Part shown: piece after piece, positions 1-15,300 of the stretch
Layout: each line of letters opens with the position of its first letter
How positions within the stretch are numbered: the first letter of the stretch is position 1
DNA from: Allacma fusca
Taxonomy: Eukaryota; Arthropoda; Collembola; Symphypleona; Sminthuridae
DNA: 64,000 nt
Direction of reading: 5' to 3'
NCBI GenBank assembly: GCA_947179485.1
Contig: OX359248.1
Coordinates: forward strand, 55,376,386 to 55,440,385
Program-made: the position numbers and the translations under genes
Notes under the pieces: generated by a model
What the model saw: only the letters and a program-made list of their open reading frames with translations
Databases searched by the model: none
What the model was told of the DNA's origin: nothing

Positions 1-1615
1 GCGGTCAAGGGAAATGCTTTTTATATAGCCGATATATTAGATGAGACTATATCTAATTACCTAAGGGTTGTTATTATATGTAGTAGTGTTAATAGGAATT
101 TAGTACGTAGTCCAAACTAAGTACATACGTGTAAGACACTATTTTTTTCAAGAAGGAAACCTCTTTACACATTTTTCAAGGGTTTCCAAAACTTTGCCTT
201 TAGGCAGAGATCGGACTGTAACAACTCAAGCATTGGAAGAGGAATTTGTCCATGAGAAGGGTTTGATTCCATAGATATTAACAAATCGACGGTAATAGAA
301 TGAAACCTCGATATAAGGGAGCTCTCGTTATAAGGAATACTTACATTTTAAACTCAGCCCCGCCATCCTTTTACACAGTGCTTGAAACTAACTAATTAAT
401 ATAAATAGTTTTTACGACGGACCACAATCTCCGGTCCTCAGTGAGTCCCTTGTAACGAGGTTCTACTGCAAACATAAAAGTGAATTGAATATTCGGAGGG
501 TTTGGGAATGTACCGCAAAAATTCCGTGTAACCAGATCTGTACTATTTGACTTTCTTTGAAGATGCTGGCCTTAGCCCGAATGATTTATGACGGTTCAAT
601 AGTTGGAATTACTCAAATCCCTGCCTTGACATTCAAGAGCAAAAATAAATGGCCAGACATAGGAAAAAATTGGATTCTCCAGAAACCAATGAAATACGTA
701 TTTCACCTTTGCTTTAATCTCCCCACCAAATATCTATGTAAGTATATTATTCCTTGTTCCACGTACGCACTCAACATTGCTTTTCCAGAGGCGGTTTTCC
801 TCGAACTTTTTTAGGAATTAAATACTTTTATCTGGCTCAAATATACAGTTCACCATAGATATACAGGCCCTCTCCTAAGACATACTATTTCTTCTTGGGA
901 ATCAACACTTTTGGGTAACATTCTTTTTTTTACTACAACCCCAACTTTTCTCATTACAAAAGTATTGAAATAAAGTTTAGACCGTGTATATAATTACATA
1001 GATGAGCTTTCCGTGTAAGGAATTGAAATGCAGTGTAGTCTCATTATAAATGACTTCGTTATTGAAGAATGAAATTGCAATGTGGTCTAGTTATAAAATA
1101 CCTCCTAATAAAAGCATGAGATTAGAGTATAGTCTGCTCGTTATAAACGAAGAAATTCCAAGATCCCATTAAAAAGGAGATTCCTTATACTTTATTACTC
1201 CTTACGCTCTAAATCAATCCTCTTATAAAAAGGAAATCTCTCATACAAAGGCTACTCTGTACTAGTGAAAAGTTAAAATCAAAATGTCAAATTGAAAACA
1301 AATTACGCTCAAGGTGAACTCACAGATGTGAACAAACATCTTTTTACATACATTATGTAAAAACTTGAAGCAAATGCTTAACCATTGAAATTTTAATGAA
1401 AATACCAAAATGCAAAGACAGTAATCTCTATAATTAGGCTCTGCAACACATAAGAAATGAAAATAAGCTCAAATGTGCCCACAGGCTTTTACACACAAGT
1501 ACCGTAGTCATTGCGTCTACCGTCAGACATTAAAGACTGTCTATGTGCACTAGACACGATCTCAGACGAAGATAAAGAAAAAATGACCAGATAGTATGCT
1601 GCAAAAGACATTGAA
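1..1615. other. Non-coding, no gene seen
   Basis: AT-rich sequence with stops in all frames at short intervals. It contains scattered words such as CTCGTTATAA and CATTATAAA that recur through the window and look like worn MITE ends. I see no splice-consistent exon, RNA gene or domain here. Confidence 0.6.
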
Positions 1616-2260
1616 ATTGCTACTGAAAAACTGCAGTCAAGGAAAGTACCAGGGTCAGAGGATCAGAAATTAAAATTAAAGCTTAATTATCTAATGGCTT
1701 GTAGTTAAAAATGTAGTAAGTGGAATTTTACCCAAATCTAAGCGCACAGAAATAGTATCTTTAATGTGTAAAAAAGATCCCACTAATTTAAAAGATTGCC
1801 AACCAATTACCTTGTGTAACTCCGACTATAAAATTATAGGTATGATGGTAAAAGAGCTTTGCCTGTGGAAACATGGACAAAGCTTCTGGGTGAAAAGTAA
1901 CTTTATTTACACGACGCTGGATAGAGGGTTGGATGTCAAACAGGTTACAAAGCAAATTGCAACCTTTAAATTCAAGCATGTGATAGCTATACACATCAAG
2001 GTAATTAATTAATCATAACCCATATTTTACACAAGAATGTCTCAGAAGCATCCTCAAAATAATATATTCCGGGGAAATAAATAATACACCATTTTATAAT
2101 CAATTGGGAAAAATACCGGCGACTCTTAAGTTCAGAATAATGGGTGTACCAAAGCATGGCATGGGATGTTTATCTATTATAAATATGTGTCGAAGGAACA
2201 TCTCCCAGTACTACAAAGGGTCGGAATTTCAAATACACTGCAGTTCCACACGCAGATCCT
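1616..2260 (+). pseudogene. Decayed L1-like LINE reverse transcriptase fragment
   Basis: One frame from about 1710 to 2012 reads like the start of a non-LTR reverse transcriptase domain of L1/Tx1 type: LPKSKR followed by a variable linker, then KKDPTNLKDCQPITL and NSDYKIIG, matching the family pattern LPK..R...I.L..KK.DP..LK..RPI.L.N.DYKI. Upstream, around 1635-1660, is a plausible LQSRKVPGS (family: L...K.PG.DG). After a frame change, about 2131-2200 gives GVPKHGMGCLS, a poor match to the family GVRQGCPLS. Stops and frame changes show it is dead. The catalytic YADD box was not found, so only the N-terminal part of the RT remains. Clade assignment is inference. Confidence 0.6.
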
Positions 2261-5200
2261 GAACCCATTGCAGGACACCAAGTGCGGGTGGTCAATAACA
2301 TCAAAAGTCGAATAGCGTAAGACCCTTGGAGCGTAATCTACGATTTTTTTAAACCTCGTACTTAATAATGAAACCCACAAAAAGGAAGCATTATCAAGAT
2401 TTAAATCGAAACTTTTTGAAGTTCTCTATCTCGAATATCAAAAGGCCAAATTCAATGGCCCAATGAAGCTAGTTTCATTTCAACTGTATTGGCGGCCGCT
2501 AAGCTTCCTGTTTCAAATCACAAGATACGGTATAAATGTAAGACTTCCTACACTCCACACGTCTAGGCTAGATCATTTGTAAAGTCGGAAGAATAAGCCT
2601 TCAGCTATGGCGGCACACAAATGTGGATGGAGCACGCCTAAGCAAACTTCAGCAGACCAGAGTCTTAACAGGCGGCTTTCCACTGTGGTTACACCTTGTA
2701 CGGTACAGTATCAACTGGATGTAACAAAACATTTCAGTAGCCATTGGTATTCTGCCCTGCACGTTATCACAAATATAATTACACAAACACCGACTTTTGC
2801 AAAAAACTTTCAAAACATTAAAAAAGATTCTTCTGTAGTTTGTGTATCAAATCTTCGATTCTGTACCATTCATTCTCAGTTTCCTCGAATATTTTTCAAA
2901 GCTCCATTAGCACAATGTACATGAAAGTCATTTTGTTCAAAGAAGAAACCAATTTGTTCATTGAAAATTTCTCCATGAGAAAACTTTCCATGAAATATTA
3001 TCCTTTCCAAAGAGTAGTCTCTCCTTGAATCACTTCCGGCCAATCATATTTGACAGATCACGTCGTATTGTGAAGTTATGAAGAAAAGAGGACGTCAAAC
3101 AGAAATCTGCATCTTTCCTCATGAAACGGGGGGAAATGATTAAAATTCAGTGAGATTGAAGGAATGATGTTGTGACGAAGGAGAGGAAATTTTAACCTAG
3201 TTCTATTTCCTCAAGCCATGTCATGATCACGGAAACGTCATTTATGTAGTATACCACTTTTGTATCCGCCACGTTTCCCGATAAATACAGTCAGCTTTTC
3301 TGTAGTGACACCCCTGAAACAATTATTTGACTATTGCAATGTTACCTCTGTTTTAACATTAAAAAACGATAACGTTTTTAATGTTTTTACGAGTTTACAA
3401 AAAAAGATTGCTCTGTGTACCTTTAAATGTTGGTCCTTTTAGTTAGGGATGCTATTATGCAAAGGTGTCGTTTGTGCACAAATTGTACAATAACCAAATG
3501 GTTGTTATGAATATTTTGGAAGCAACTGAGCTGATCCATTGCAAGAACCACATTTATCTGGTTTGAGTTATGATGAACGTTATGAAATAAGGTGATTCAC
3601 TGTGTCACGTTCCTTTTTGTCTAGACAATTTTCTTTAGGCTTATATTATTTTTAACTAATGTCTAGCTACATACATATTTGACTTTTACATGAATTGGCG
3701 CTTCTCTATGTAATGTATGCTTTGTAATGTAATTTTCATGTAGACACTTTGTTATGGTCAGTTTGTTGTCCTAAATTTATGCTCACATCATGTATCTATG
3801 TAGTTCCTCCATGCTAAATTTCATGTCAAGTTCGTTGGTAGCGTTTTTGAATATTTAGCTTGTTAGCATGGAGTGCTGCAATTTTTATACGTGTTATAAA
3901 GTATTATTATGTGAGTTCCTTACCTGCTCTGTATCTATGAAATTCATTTGTTTATCATTGTTTTGCTTCTGTTCCAGACTAGAATAATTACTACCTGTAA
4001 GTTGGACTAGCTCAGATGAAATGAATAAATATGATTAAGGTATTCTCGCAGAGATAGATTCCGCCTTACCAGCTTTTGCTATTATTATTCTTATCATCTA
4101 CCTACAAGCCTTCCAAAAATCCGACTGCTAGTACCACAAATTTACCCACCGTACAAATTTAGACGCCCTACATGACCAAATTCGGGATTAAGGCCAGGTT
4201 TCAGACGTTACAGTACTCTAGGTATGCATTAATTGTGGAAATTTGTTAAATGATAATATTTGTTTGTGTGGAACATAAAAAAATGTAATCAAGCGTTTTC
4301 ATGGAGCATTTTCTGTAGTGATTACAATTTGCGTCATCACTTTTGTAACTGAGACGCAGCCTTTGCAAACAAATCTAGGTCTCTCTCTATGCATTTAGTT
4401 ATTTCTGGAGGCTTTGTGGTACTTGGTTCCGGGACTCTGAGCAAACCAAATATTTTCCATTTAATTTAGCACTCATTCTCAACATAAACAATAAGTATAT
4501 ACACATAGGACCATATAACTGGGGTATCATATAACTGCATCAACATAGGGTAGCATAGAGTAAAGCGTTGATGTAACATGGCTTATTAAAGGAACTCATT
4601 GACTCGGTCCGTCATCCCTTTACACATTACTTAAGGAGCAAGGAATAGTTTTGAAACTGTTTAAATTAATTCCCTGCCAATATTTCAGGCCAGATCCCTT
4701 ATAACACAATACTTTCTGTATTCAGAAATTTGCCTTACTTGTGTGGTGTACATTTTTATTGTTTGCTGTTCAACATTCTTGCACAGTAAAATTTCGTCGA
4801 CAGGACAATTGAAATTCGACCGTCTAATCTTCCCACGCTACTGGGAACTTCTACGAAAGGGTTTTGCATCATAGGCATTACACAATTTTGGGGAAATCGG
4901 GGCACTTCTAAATTTGTAGAAAATTACAGGTGAAAATCGCATGCTTGTAAATCAAATAATAGGAAATGTTTTGAGGTGTACAAATTGGAAAACACGTAAT
5001 CAAATCGACGTAAAGACCCCACTGCCCTGTTACGCCCATATATGTAAACAATTTTCAGGGAAAAGGATTAATTTCACACAACAAAAGTAACAAAAGTCTA
5101 TGTTAAATTTGCTTTCACAATAATACGAATATGAGACTTCCGTATTTGATGAAAATTCTGGCACAAGGAGGAAACGTCAATTTTCACAAATACCCTACAT

Positions 5201-8200
5201 GGCTTATGTATCAAAGGAAATATTTTCCACCTGATCCTATTCCCACTGTAGTCATTAAATACGGACGGGGTTCCAGAATATATTTCGCCACAATCTGTCT
5301 CACAAAACCTATATACTAGAAGCTAGTGTTATTGCGCTGCACTGTATGTGTTCCTTCAACGACCGTATTCTCTCCAGTTGTTTCCTACCACTAATTTTCC
5401 TCCTCCTTTTAGCACACAATTACAAAAGTCAAAATTTGCCTTTTATCGAGGTTTTATGTAAAGTGCAATTCAATATTAATAATTATTATTTCAACGTCCA
5501 ACATCATTCAATTTCCATGATACGGCTTTTCTTGACTTTTCAAATTTTTCGGAACATCAAATATACTTTCTTTCTGCTGAAATCTTTTCAACCAATCAAA
5601 TAAATGTGACGGGTTTCTTGCAAAGTAAAGTGTTAAAAGCGAAAATACTGGAAAAATGAACAGAAATGAAACTCAGTTTTGGAGATAGGTGCAGATAACT
5701 CCCATTTTAAGGGTTTCCCTAAAAAATCCATGCTTATTTGATAATGTGACAAATTTAATGATCGTAAAAAATTACGCTTTGGAAAAGTGTAGTGGGACCA
5801 GCGGTGAATTTTTTCTTAATAGAGAATACTCGTTATTACAAAGGGGACCGTTATAACTAGAAATCTCCGTATTGTGTCTCAAGAGCAGAAACTTTAAGAA
5901 ATCTTTCGTTTGGAATGAAAATATATCTAGTTGTTAATATTTTTGCAGCTATGTAAAATATACGCTTTTAAGCGAAAACGAGAGTGGAATCTCAGTTTAA
6001 AAATACGTAAAATACAATTATGATTGCTGTTCCACATATGAATAAATATGAAGAATGAAATATGATATGTTCAATAAATTTCCCAGAAATAGCACATGCA
6101 CGTGTTTCATTTGACTCCTGATGGCAAAGCGAGAATCTGATATTGTTTGTTACAATAGGCTAACGTGGGCTTAAATCTGATCCTCCCAATTCCACAGAGT
6201 GCATTGTACGTGTCTCGGAACGATTCTAGAATTCTCTGTGAAATCTTCCGAAATAATACTTTACTGTGGGCTGTTGATTTAAGATCCTCTCTTGTATATC
6301 ACGTTTCTTTATTCGAACAAAAATATTTTAATAGCGTTAAACAAAATACTAATTTTCACAGGTACATCTCTGTATAAGGGATTCCCGATTTATCTTTAGG
6401 GGCACATTGTGACAAACGGTAGTATTAAAGGAATTCTAATGTTGTCGACGTGCAAGAGGAATTGTTGAAAATAGGAAAGAATTAATGTAAACGGGGATAC
6501 TAAAATGTATGTAGACAATTCTCGCTATAATGACTGGCTCTCTGTCAGCTCTCTTTGTAATACTAGATATGTAAATAAAATCAATTGAATAAAATGACCC
6601 TAATAACAACATGAAAGCTATAAGAGGTTTTTTTATAAATACGGGTTTAATAATTGTACTGCGGTTCCGAATTTTGTTGTAAAATTAAGGCCGAAAGTTA
6701 CACAATTTCTCTCTACTCTAGCTACTCTAGGAGCTTTAATTTGAGGGCGAATATTAAAATTTGAATACTTTGTTGCATAATATCACAATTTGTAAATTAA
6801 TTGGGGGAAAGTGGGATTTATCCGGCAGGAAACGATTCAAAGCCGACTTTCGTAATGTTATTGACAATAGGGATTCTTTGTTTAATGAAAATTTTGGCAT
6901 GCGGAAGTAAAGCAACTTCCTGCAAAAATATACTTCATTAGATAAAATGCACTCAGTATTTCCTCCATGTCGAAAAATAGTCATTAAAATCGATTAATAT
7001 CATTAATCATTAATATTAATTATAAATATCGAAAAATCGACATTAAATGTCGATTTTCAATACAATGGACGCCCTTTAATACAGCCATGCCAGTAAAAAC
7101 TATAGGACCCTTTTCAGCATAAAAGCCCAATGTTATAGTTCTCTAACTTCAAAGGACAACTCGTTAAAACGTATCCCTTTACATAACTAGTTTTCGTTTT
7201 TTTGTCTAATTTAAAATTTCCACCGTGTGCTTACAACTAAACTTAAAATTAAAGGAGCAGAATGTTTGAACTTTAAGTTTGCCCAAATACAGAGAGGCAC
7301 TGTGGCTGCTATAATATTTGTAGATACAATTGTAGGGTCTGAATTCAAAGGAAAGTTCATTTGATTATAACGATGTTTGAAATACATAGTTACTGTTGGA
7401 GCTCAAACACAGGAAAATCATTTGAAGACACAATGTAATCAGGAATGAGATGTGTCAAAAATTTTCTGCGTCAAATGAAACTGAAACAAAGGGAATTTCT
7501 CCTCTTGACACAGATTTATCAAATAGATGCTCTATTTTTCGTCCTGTCAATTTCACCTGTGATGGCTTGTGACGTTTCAGAAAATGCGACCCTTTCATAC
7601 TTAGCTTTTATCTTTTGTTAAATGAGACCTTAGTAATTTAGAAATCCGAACTTCAACTTGTCTAACGAGATACTAACAAGTAATTGCTCTTTGAAATTTG
7701 ATTCTCTAGAAATTTCAAAGACCCCGTCAACTGTCATAATCTAATCGTTTTAAGGATTTCCTGTATGTACAGTCAAATTTGTGTTATCAGGGGCGAATTA
7801 ACTCGTCATGCCACATTTGTAATTACACAAAGCTTAAGAAACTTCAAACTACTGTAGATGTGGTTTTTATTCGAGATCAAAATCCTCTTACCATTAAAAT
7901 TATTTAAATAGCATTTCAGTAAATAGTGGTATAAAGTATAGCCTCCCTATAATAGCACCCCTATAAGTGACAAAATTGAATTTGTTCCATTCGAAAGAAA
8001 CATAACATTGTGATGAGCGGAAATCATCAAATATTTATCCCGTGATCAGAAAATGGTCTTCCAAGATGGTGGACTCTTGTAAAGTCAACTTTCTTTATAA
8101 CGGCATTCCAACAGAAATAATTTTGAATTTCAATTGCTGTTAAAGGGAAAGTGTCTTTAAAGCTGAAGGATGTAAATAGTTATATCTAACAATTAGCTCG

Positions 8201-9371
8201 CTTATATGAGTATCATATAAGACAGATAGTTTCATATACATAGTGTCACTATTGAGCGAGTCGTTATAAAGTGAGGGGTGTCTCCGTTATAAATTGTGAC
8301 GCATATCTATACATAGCTTAAATATTTTAACGATTCCACGCAAGACACGTGAATGTGAATTGGGGTTGAAAATTGATTCACTAGACCGTAGAATCTAGGT
8401 ATAAGAACGGTTCTGTCTCTAAATCGGAATTCCCCTGTCATGGGCGACAGAAGGAAGCATTCTCAAGTTCAATTACACTTTTGTGTTGGTACTTTCCTTA
8501 GAAGAGAAGAAACTATACGTTGGGGTGTCATTACTAGGAGAGCTGACTGTATCCAGGGTTGTTGTATAACAAGAGCACCCTGCATTCATTAAGAGTCTGT
8601 CGCTCTGATTTTCCTTTTCAACACGAGGAGTTCCCTGCAATTAAGTGTTTACGTGAGTGACAAGCTGCTCCCACATTTGTCATTCCATTTGGGTGCTCCT
8701 CAAATTTGCATACTTTAATCACACGCCCTATTTAGCATCCAGAAAATTCGAGTCCGGATCAATTCAATACAGTCGACTATCACTATTCATACAACCTCTA
8801 ACAGACATGTATGTACATTTCAACGCAGGGGTTTCAAACGACATCCCATTGGGCTTCTATGGGGCGTCGTTGTACAGAAAGTCGATTGTAATTATTACTA
8901 TCCTAACTAACGCATTACGGCAATATTTAATACAGTCATGTCTCTTTATAACAACCCCTCGACAGCATCTCAGCCTCGTACTTGGCACTGATCATTTGGA
9001 GCACACATTTTTATTCACACTTTGATTTTCAGGAATAAAGAGCGAATCTCATCATCTTCATTATAAAGGACTTCTGTAGGGAAAATAAACTCTCTATTGC
9101 GGCTTTTATGTTTATTATGTAGGAGCTAGTTTTGAGGGGAAAATAATTACTAGAGTGCTTTAATTGAACGAATGTAATTCCGTATAATTATCCAATGTTT
9201 GTTGACCTGAACGTTCGTTATAAAGGAACTCTGAAAGATGTGATTAAGGAGCAGTAAACCGGAATGGCTGGAACGTAAAGATAGTACTTACAATAATTTG
9301 GTTTGACAGTGGTTGGAGATTTGCTGAAAAAAAGATTAGAATAGAGAATAAGATATGAGATTTCAACTTAC
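2261..9371. other. Non-coding; expected 3' side of receptor gene not found here
   Basis: Seven kilobases without a convincing exon. I searched the minus strand for the receptor's missing TM6 (CWTPY-type) and TM7 (NPxxY-type) exons and found none. The stretch is full of short worn motifs around TTATAA and a small AT-rich palindrome near 7033-7057. Short open frames here look random. If the receptor continues to the left of the window, this stretch would be intron. Confidence 0.5.
7033..7057. repeat. Small perfect palindrome
   Basis: Twelve-base arms (AAAATCGACATT and its complement) flank a single central A. It sits in a very AT-rich patch with several ATTAAT words just upstream. It could be a cruciform-prone MITE centre. 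No function can be assigned. Confidence 0.6.
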
Positions 9372-12300
9372 CACATCGATTTAAATTGTTAATTTTGAAA
9401 ATTTCATAGAGGATGCAGCTGTAGCAGGAAATGATCATTGCTAGAGGGAATCCGTAGAGGAAGAAGAATCCAAAGACCGAGTAAGCAAGCTCAGTTCCAG
9501 TGCTGGTGAAGAAATTGAACGTGACGCATTGCTCGAACCACTGAGCTCGGGGATGACGTTCAACGTGAAATATTACAGCCTGCAAATTTAACCACATTAC
9601 AAACAAACATATAAGGGTCTCTCAGCCTTCCGAAATTATTGGAGCAAAAAGTAAGGGAAACATCACGAGAGGACTCGTCGGTGAAGACGCAAAATGATCT
9701 AGTAATGCGTTTTCGATTAAAAGCAAAACCAACGATATATAGATGTGCTAAGCCTCAAGAGATGCAAAATATATGTTTGAATTAAAAATTAAAAGCAATA
9801 TGGACAATCTGCAGTGAAGCACAAATTGTTTCTTCTCACAGTCCCCCAAAATTTCTGTTTAAATTCAAAGATATTTTCAAACTCATGAATATATTGACGT
9901 AAAATCGAAGCTGGAAAATTTACTGTTGACTAAGGAATTGCACTTAATTTTCAGTGCAATGAATGGAATGAATTTTGTGTTGAAACACAAAATAAAATTG
10001 GTTTCGATTTACCCGGGATTTTCAGTAAAATTGAATTCTTTGAGAATTTTTGATTCGATTAACTGGAGATTCGGATTTCCCTGGAAAACTGGATGTTTTC
10101 AATGGTTTATACAATTTTGTAGGTCAGCCATGAGTTGTCTGTTTGGTTAAAAATATGTTGACATTTTCCCATTGATCCCAGCATGTTTTGAGTATTAATA
10201 ATGAGAAGATTTGAAAGTTTGCTAAAAGTTAGTTTCTAAGAAGTTATAAGTTAAAATGCAAGAGCTTTACTAAAGTTGAAGTTGGAGTAGAAAAATAAAA
10301 GAAACTTCCCTCCCGCTCTAATGGGTAGTCTAATGTTCAAAATAAAAGATGCCCTTCAGTTCCAATAAATTGATAGAAAAGTTGCGAAAACTAAAATGAC
10401 ATAATTAGATAAAACCATGACAGCACTATTTTGGAACTCCTAATTAAATTACCTGCCTAGTCATTGGCTCGTGTCAAAAGTTACAGAAAATGTATGTTGA
10501 CATTTCATTGGTTTCGACCACAACATTATTGCTACTGAATTCATTAAAATAAAAACTATGACGTGACTTTGAACTCAAACTACTGTAGCTCTCCTTACAG
10601 TGACGTCTCAGTTATTAGATAGACACAACTTCAAATCGAATTTGAACTCTTGTCCCGTTCACCTTTAGTGTACCAGTTTTTTTATGCTCAATGCTTGAAT
10701 TCTTTGAGATGCGAAATTAACATTTTAGAGCGTGTTCAGAAATTTGTTCGACTTAGACAATGACGAACAGTTCTTATAACAAGAGATACGAAAAAAAACG
10801 AACCCCGTAACAAATTTGACTTGAACCTATACATACATACGTAGTCACATGTAATTATATCGCTAGTTTCCTGCATTCCTAGGAACTATTGTACCCTTTG
10901 CTTTGTTGAGGGTGTTCTTAAAAGTGCAAACTCTTTTTGTGAAGTGACAATTTACCTGTGGAAGGCTGCAAATGGTACTTCCCAGCCAGGCCGCATATAA
11001 CATACAGCGTCCTCGTTTATTGGCTTCTGGGAGGGCGAGTGGTTTTAATACGGCAAAGTATCGGTCCAGACTTATGCAAACCAACAGGAATCCGGAAAGG
11101 TAGAGGCCGAAGATCCGAAAAAATGACATCACTCTGCAAGCCGCATCACCCGCTCTCCAAGAGACTGTGGACGCCCAGCCAATCTGCAAAAGGTCAGAAA
11201 AAGTGCTCAAGCTCAAGTTTTAATCAATACTTGAATCAATGAGGACAGAAAAAAAATAGACAACCGAGTGATACTTTAAATACAAAACACTTGAATCCCA
11301 ATTTATCCTCAGAGTTTGCACAAGTCTTTTATCCGTACAAATAAATTGGTACAGTCAACTCTCCTTATAAAAACATCCCTTCAATTCTCGGGCCGTCAAT
11401 AAACAACTTATGTTTTATGGGTATCATTTTACTTGAAAATCCCTACTCTAAACTGTACTGTATTGCAAATTCTAGGTTATCCCAAAAAGAGGGTAAGGTC
11501 TGGAAAAACAGTGCCCTCTATTTATAAAACTGCCTTATAAAAATAATGTGTGTACATATACTGAACGGGAAACATTTTCACGGAATTCAGTCTGCCCTTA
11601 AGTTAATTTACCATGAATTAAAATTCCAATATGCGAAAGTAAAAAAGAATACTTTGTTCGAAAGGCATTAAAAATCCTACATCTAACAAAAATGCTTAAT
11701 CGTAATTATTTCTACAAAAATTGCTAAAACTCCATATGAGTGATCCATATTTAGAATAGTGTTAATAATGAGACTTAACGTGTTAGCATTTCGTCCTCGA
11801 AATTGCATGAATAAACGAAATAAACGGAATATTAGAACTTTGCTAAAGACCCTTTTTTTTAATAAACGCTTTCCACTGCAGAAAAACTATATAGTTTTAT
11901 TAGGGTCCTCTTATAATGAGTGAACTCCGATTTCTTCAGCCGACTCATACTGTGATTTCAGATTTGCCCCGATATTTATTATTTCCTTGCAAGAATTATC
12001 AAGGAAAAAACCCGGTGACAAAATTCGAACCTCATATTAAAATTGGTAACGCCATACGGGATCCTCTGGTTATAGCAATCCTCCTATTAGCGAACTTACC
12101 CTACAAAACAAATGTAGCCATGTAACTCCAAAGGATATATGGATTGATATTCCATTAAATTCTATTCCTGTAGCAAAACTTCCCCCACAGTTGAATTTCC
12201 AGAATATCATTGGGTGACTGTTATAACAAGAGCTGCCTGTTCCACTTTTCCCAGAAACTTCGGAAAAGGAAAATACTTAAACCAAAGACAAGATTCAAGG

Positions 12301-15300
12301 AACTCCGTTCTTTTCATTTTGAGGAAATAGGATTAATCTAATATAACGGCAGCGTTCTGCTTCCGTGATTTTCTCATTAAAATTTTCCTCATAAATGTAC
12401 ACAATTTGTTGGAAAACATTTTATGCCAAAACCACCTTATTTGTATTATTTTTCCGAAGACTTTATAACTATAAAAATTGTAGACGAAAATGAACTTGAA
12501 AGACTTTGGCCTTCCTACCCAAAAAATACTTTATTAAGGAATACTTTCTAACGAGTGTATACTGTACGAATCTGTATAGGATTAAAGGATGATTCTAAAG
12601 CTGGATTTATACTTTCCTCTTCCTTCGTACTTCACTCAAAAGTTGAAGCAAAATCGTCACTTCAAGCGTTTATACTTTACGTTTCACGCGTCACGTGACC
12701 CGCGCGTCACGTGATCGTCCTCCGTGCTTCCTCCGTGCTTTTCCTTTGTCATACTGGACATTTATACTTTAAAGTATAAGTGAAAATTATCACTTTTGCT
12801 TCACTCATGCTTCACTCTCGCGAAGTTGAAATTTTTCAACTTTGCATGAGTGAAGGGAAGAAGGAAAGAGTGATGAGACTCTTTCTTAGTGCTGACGTGC
12901 ATTGATTATCGTAAATTGAGACAAACAAATATTTAGAGTGAGTTCAAACTTATATTTTTGAAACTCTAGTTTCATTATTATTATAATGAACTTACCCAAA
13001 ATATGTATTATGGTATTTTTCATCCGATGCTCCAAGTTCTTCTACCAGCTTTACTAGCACCTTGTTCATTTCTTCACCTCAACGTATACATTAACCGAAT
13101 TCTCCGGTTTTTATATTTATGTAAGTAGTACACTAACAATACTTTCTGTGGAAATTCTTGATCGTAATTCATATTTAAATACTAATCTATTTACGTGATG
13201 AAATTGAAGACACGGAATGAAGTGATTTCGCGCGGGAGGCATTTATACTTTCCTCCAGAGCAGAGACAATGAACGTGAAACCTTCCTTCACGCTTCATTT
13301 CGCGCATTTTTTGGCTTAAAGTTTAAATTACCAACGTTACGTTTGGGGTAAAGTGAAATGATGGTGACATGAGCGTGAAATGAAGTTTGAAAGTATAAAT
13401 CCAGCTTAAGGTTGTTCTGAACGTGAATTTTTCATGAAATATGTATTTTCCCCTACAGAAAAATTCTCTTCTCAATGACGACAGTCTCTTTGTATGCTGG
13501 TTTTCAAGGATATCAATTAACATCTTGTAGGCGATTGAAATTCAACCCAGAACTTCTCCCAAACGGACTCTCTAACTACTGGAGTCTCGTTATAAGAGAA
13601 TATCAAAAAAGGGAAAAAAATCTCTTATAGTAATGTCTTGCCTTTTAAGGAAAAGGTTTGTTTTATAAATGACATGTGTCCCATTCTTTCTCCAATGCAG
13701 AAAACGAGCTGTCATAAGAAAGCTTGTAGTGATAGTGTCTGTACATTGCACTTTGAAGGTGTCCAAAGTTTAACATTTCAACCAAAAACTGTAAAATACC
13801 CAACATAATTTAGGAACTCATAATTGGCTGCTTTTATGTGGATTGCTATTATAGTAAAGTAATTCCGGATTTTTGAATTTGGTGTAGATTTACTCTGCAA
13901 AATGAGCTTACTCGTGTCAAATACGTTTTATAGAAAATTAAGTGGATATTTGCGGGCAGAAAAAGAAAACTCACCTCAAGCGGCATTAGAAGAAAAGTGA
14001 CGAGTAAATCCGCGATGGCTAAGTGAAGGAGAAATAAATTCACTCGGTTCAGCCTTGCTTTCATTCGAAACCTGGAAAAAAGAGAGGTCATTAATCAATT
14101 TAATTGAAACGCCCATTTATAGCGAACGCTTCTTACAATAAGCAAAATTCCTCGTAGCACCACATACTTTGCATCGCTCACAACAAAGTATTTTACAAGT
14201 TCATTATATAAAATTTACTAGATTATCTCTACGTAGGAAAAATTTTTATACAATCATTTATTTAAACATTATTTTTTAAACATTTTATTTTAGGATTTAT
14301 AAGGGTTGGCATTGAATAGCAAAATCCCTGAGTGAGAGGGCAATTAGGATTGGAGTAGTAAAGGGGGATTATGTGATTTAAAATGCATCACATATGGCTA
14401 ATGCTCACATTAACCATATGAACCTTAAATTTTCCCATTTGGTTAATCCATTGCGCAACGTTTTATTACCGGCTCCAGCCTCTGTTACGTATATTGCCCT
14501 TGTTATGAAATAGTCTCAAGATGAATAAAAGCTAATGACGTTATTTAATCACGTAACTTATAAGTCTATCCCTGTTTAATCTATCAATAATTACGTCATG
14601 TAAATTTCAATCCCCCCGGATTTATAAAATCCAACGCTACGACAGAAGTTATTTATAGTCTTTACAGCCACCTAATATTCTTTCTGTGCTTTCCTTATAA
14701 AATTCAACAGCACACTCTGAATTAAGCTCCCAAAAATATGAACAAAAATTGTCTTACTTACTTTGAAGTGCACATGGTTCACACTTACATAGTCATACAA
14801 AATGCCATTTGTTTCCATTTAATTCTGGGAGAAAATAATAGTAAGCGTAATTTTGTAGTGGACTCTCACTAAAAGCGATGCCTCCAGAAATTTATTTTAT
14901 ATGAGCAAGATTTCTTGCGGCTCATTTGCTCAAATATGCAGTTACGGATATGCAAATTTGGAGGCATGTTTGTACTCGATGAGCATTTTGCACCATAAGC
15001 GAGAGTAGACTGTACCTCGGATTTACACTGATAAGGATTTTTAGTCACGGGCAAGATTGCTAAATACGTTTTCATTTTGTTTCAGCATATGGTTTCAAGA
15101 AAATCAAAAGCCAAAAAAAATCATAAAATTTGACCATTTGCAGTAGGTTATTGAGGTGGCTCGTAAAAATTTATGATGTTTTCAGGTCAGTCCAATTTGT
15201 ATGCTACATATGTCGTTTTGATCCCAGAAGTGTAGCACATTCGTTTTATAAGGGCATTCGGGAAAACTAAAATTTAATTGCTAGGATTGCATGGGGAAAA

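Noticed and set aside
2494-2510. Adjacent NotI and HindIII sites suggesting cloning-vector sequence
   Set aside because: Only about 15 bases; flanking DNA has the same composition as the rest and no other vector sequence is seen.
8657-9025. 122-codon plus-strand frame
   Set aside because: No domain, no splice partners and random-looking composition in AT-rich DNA.
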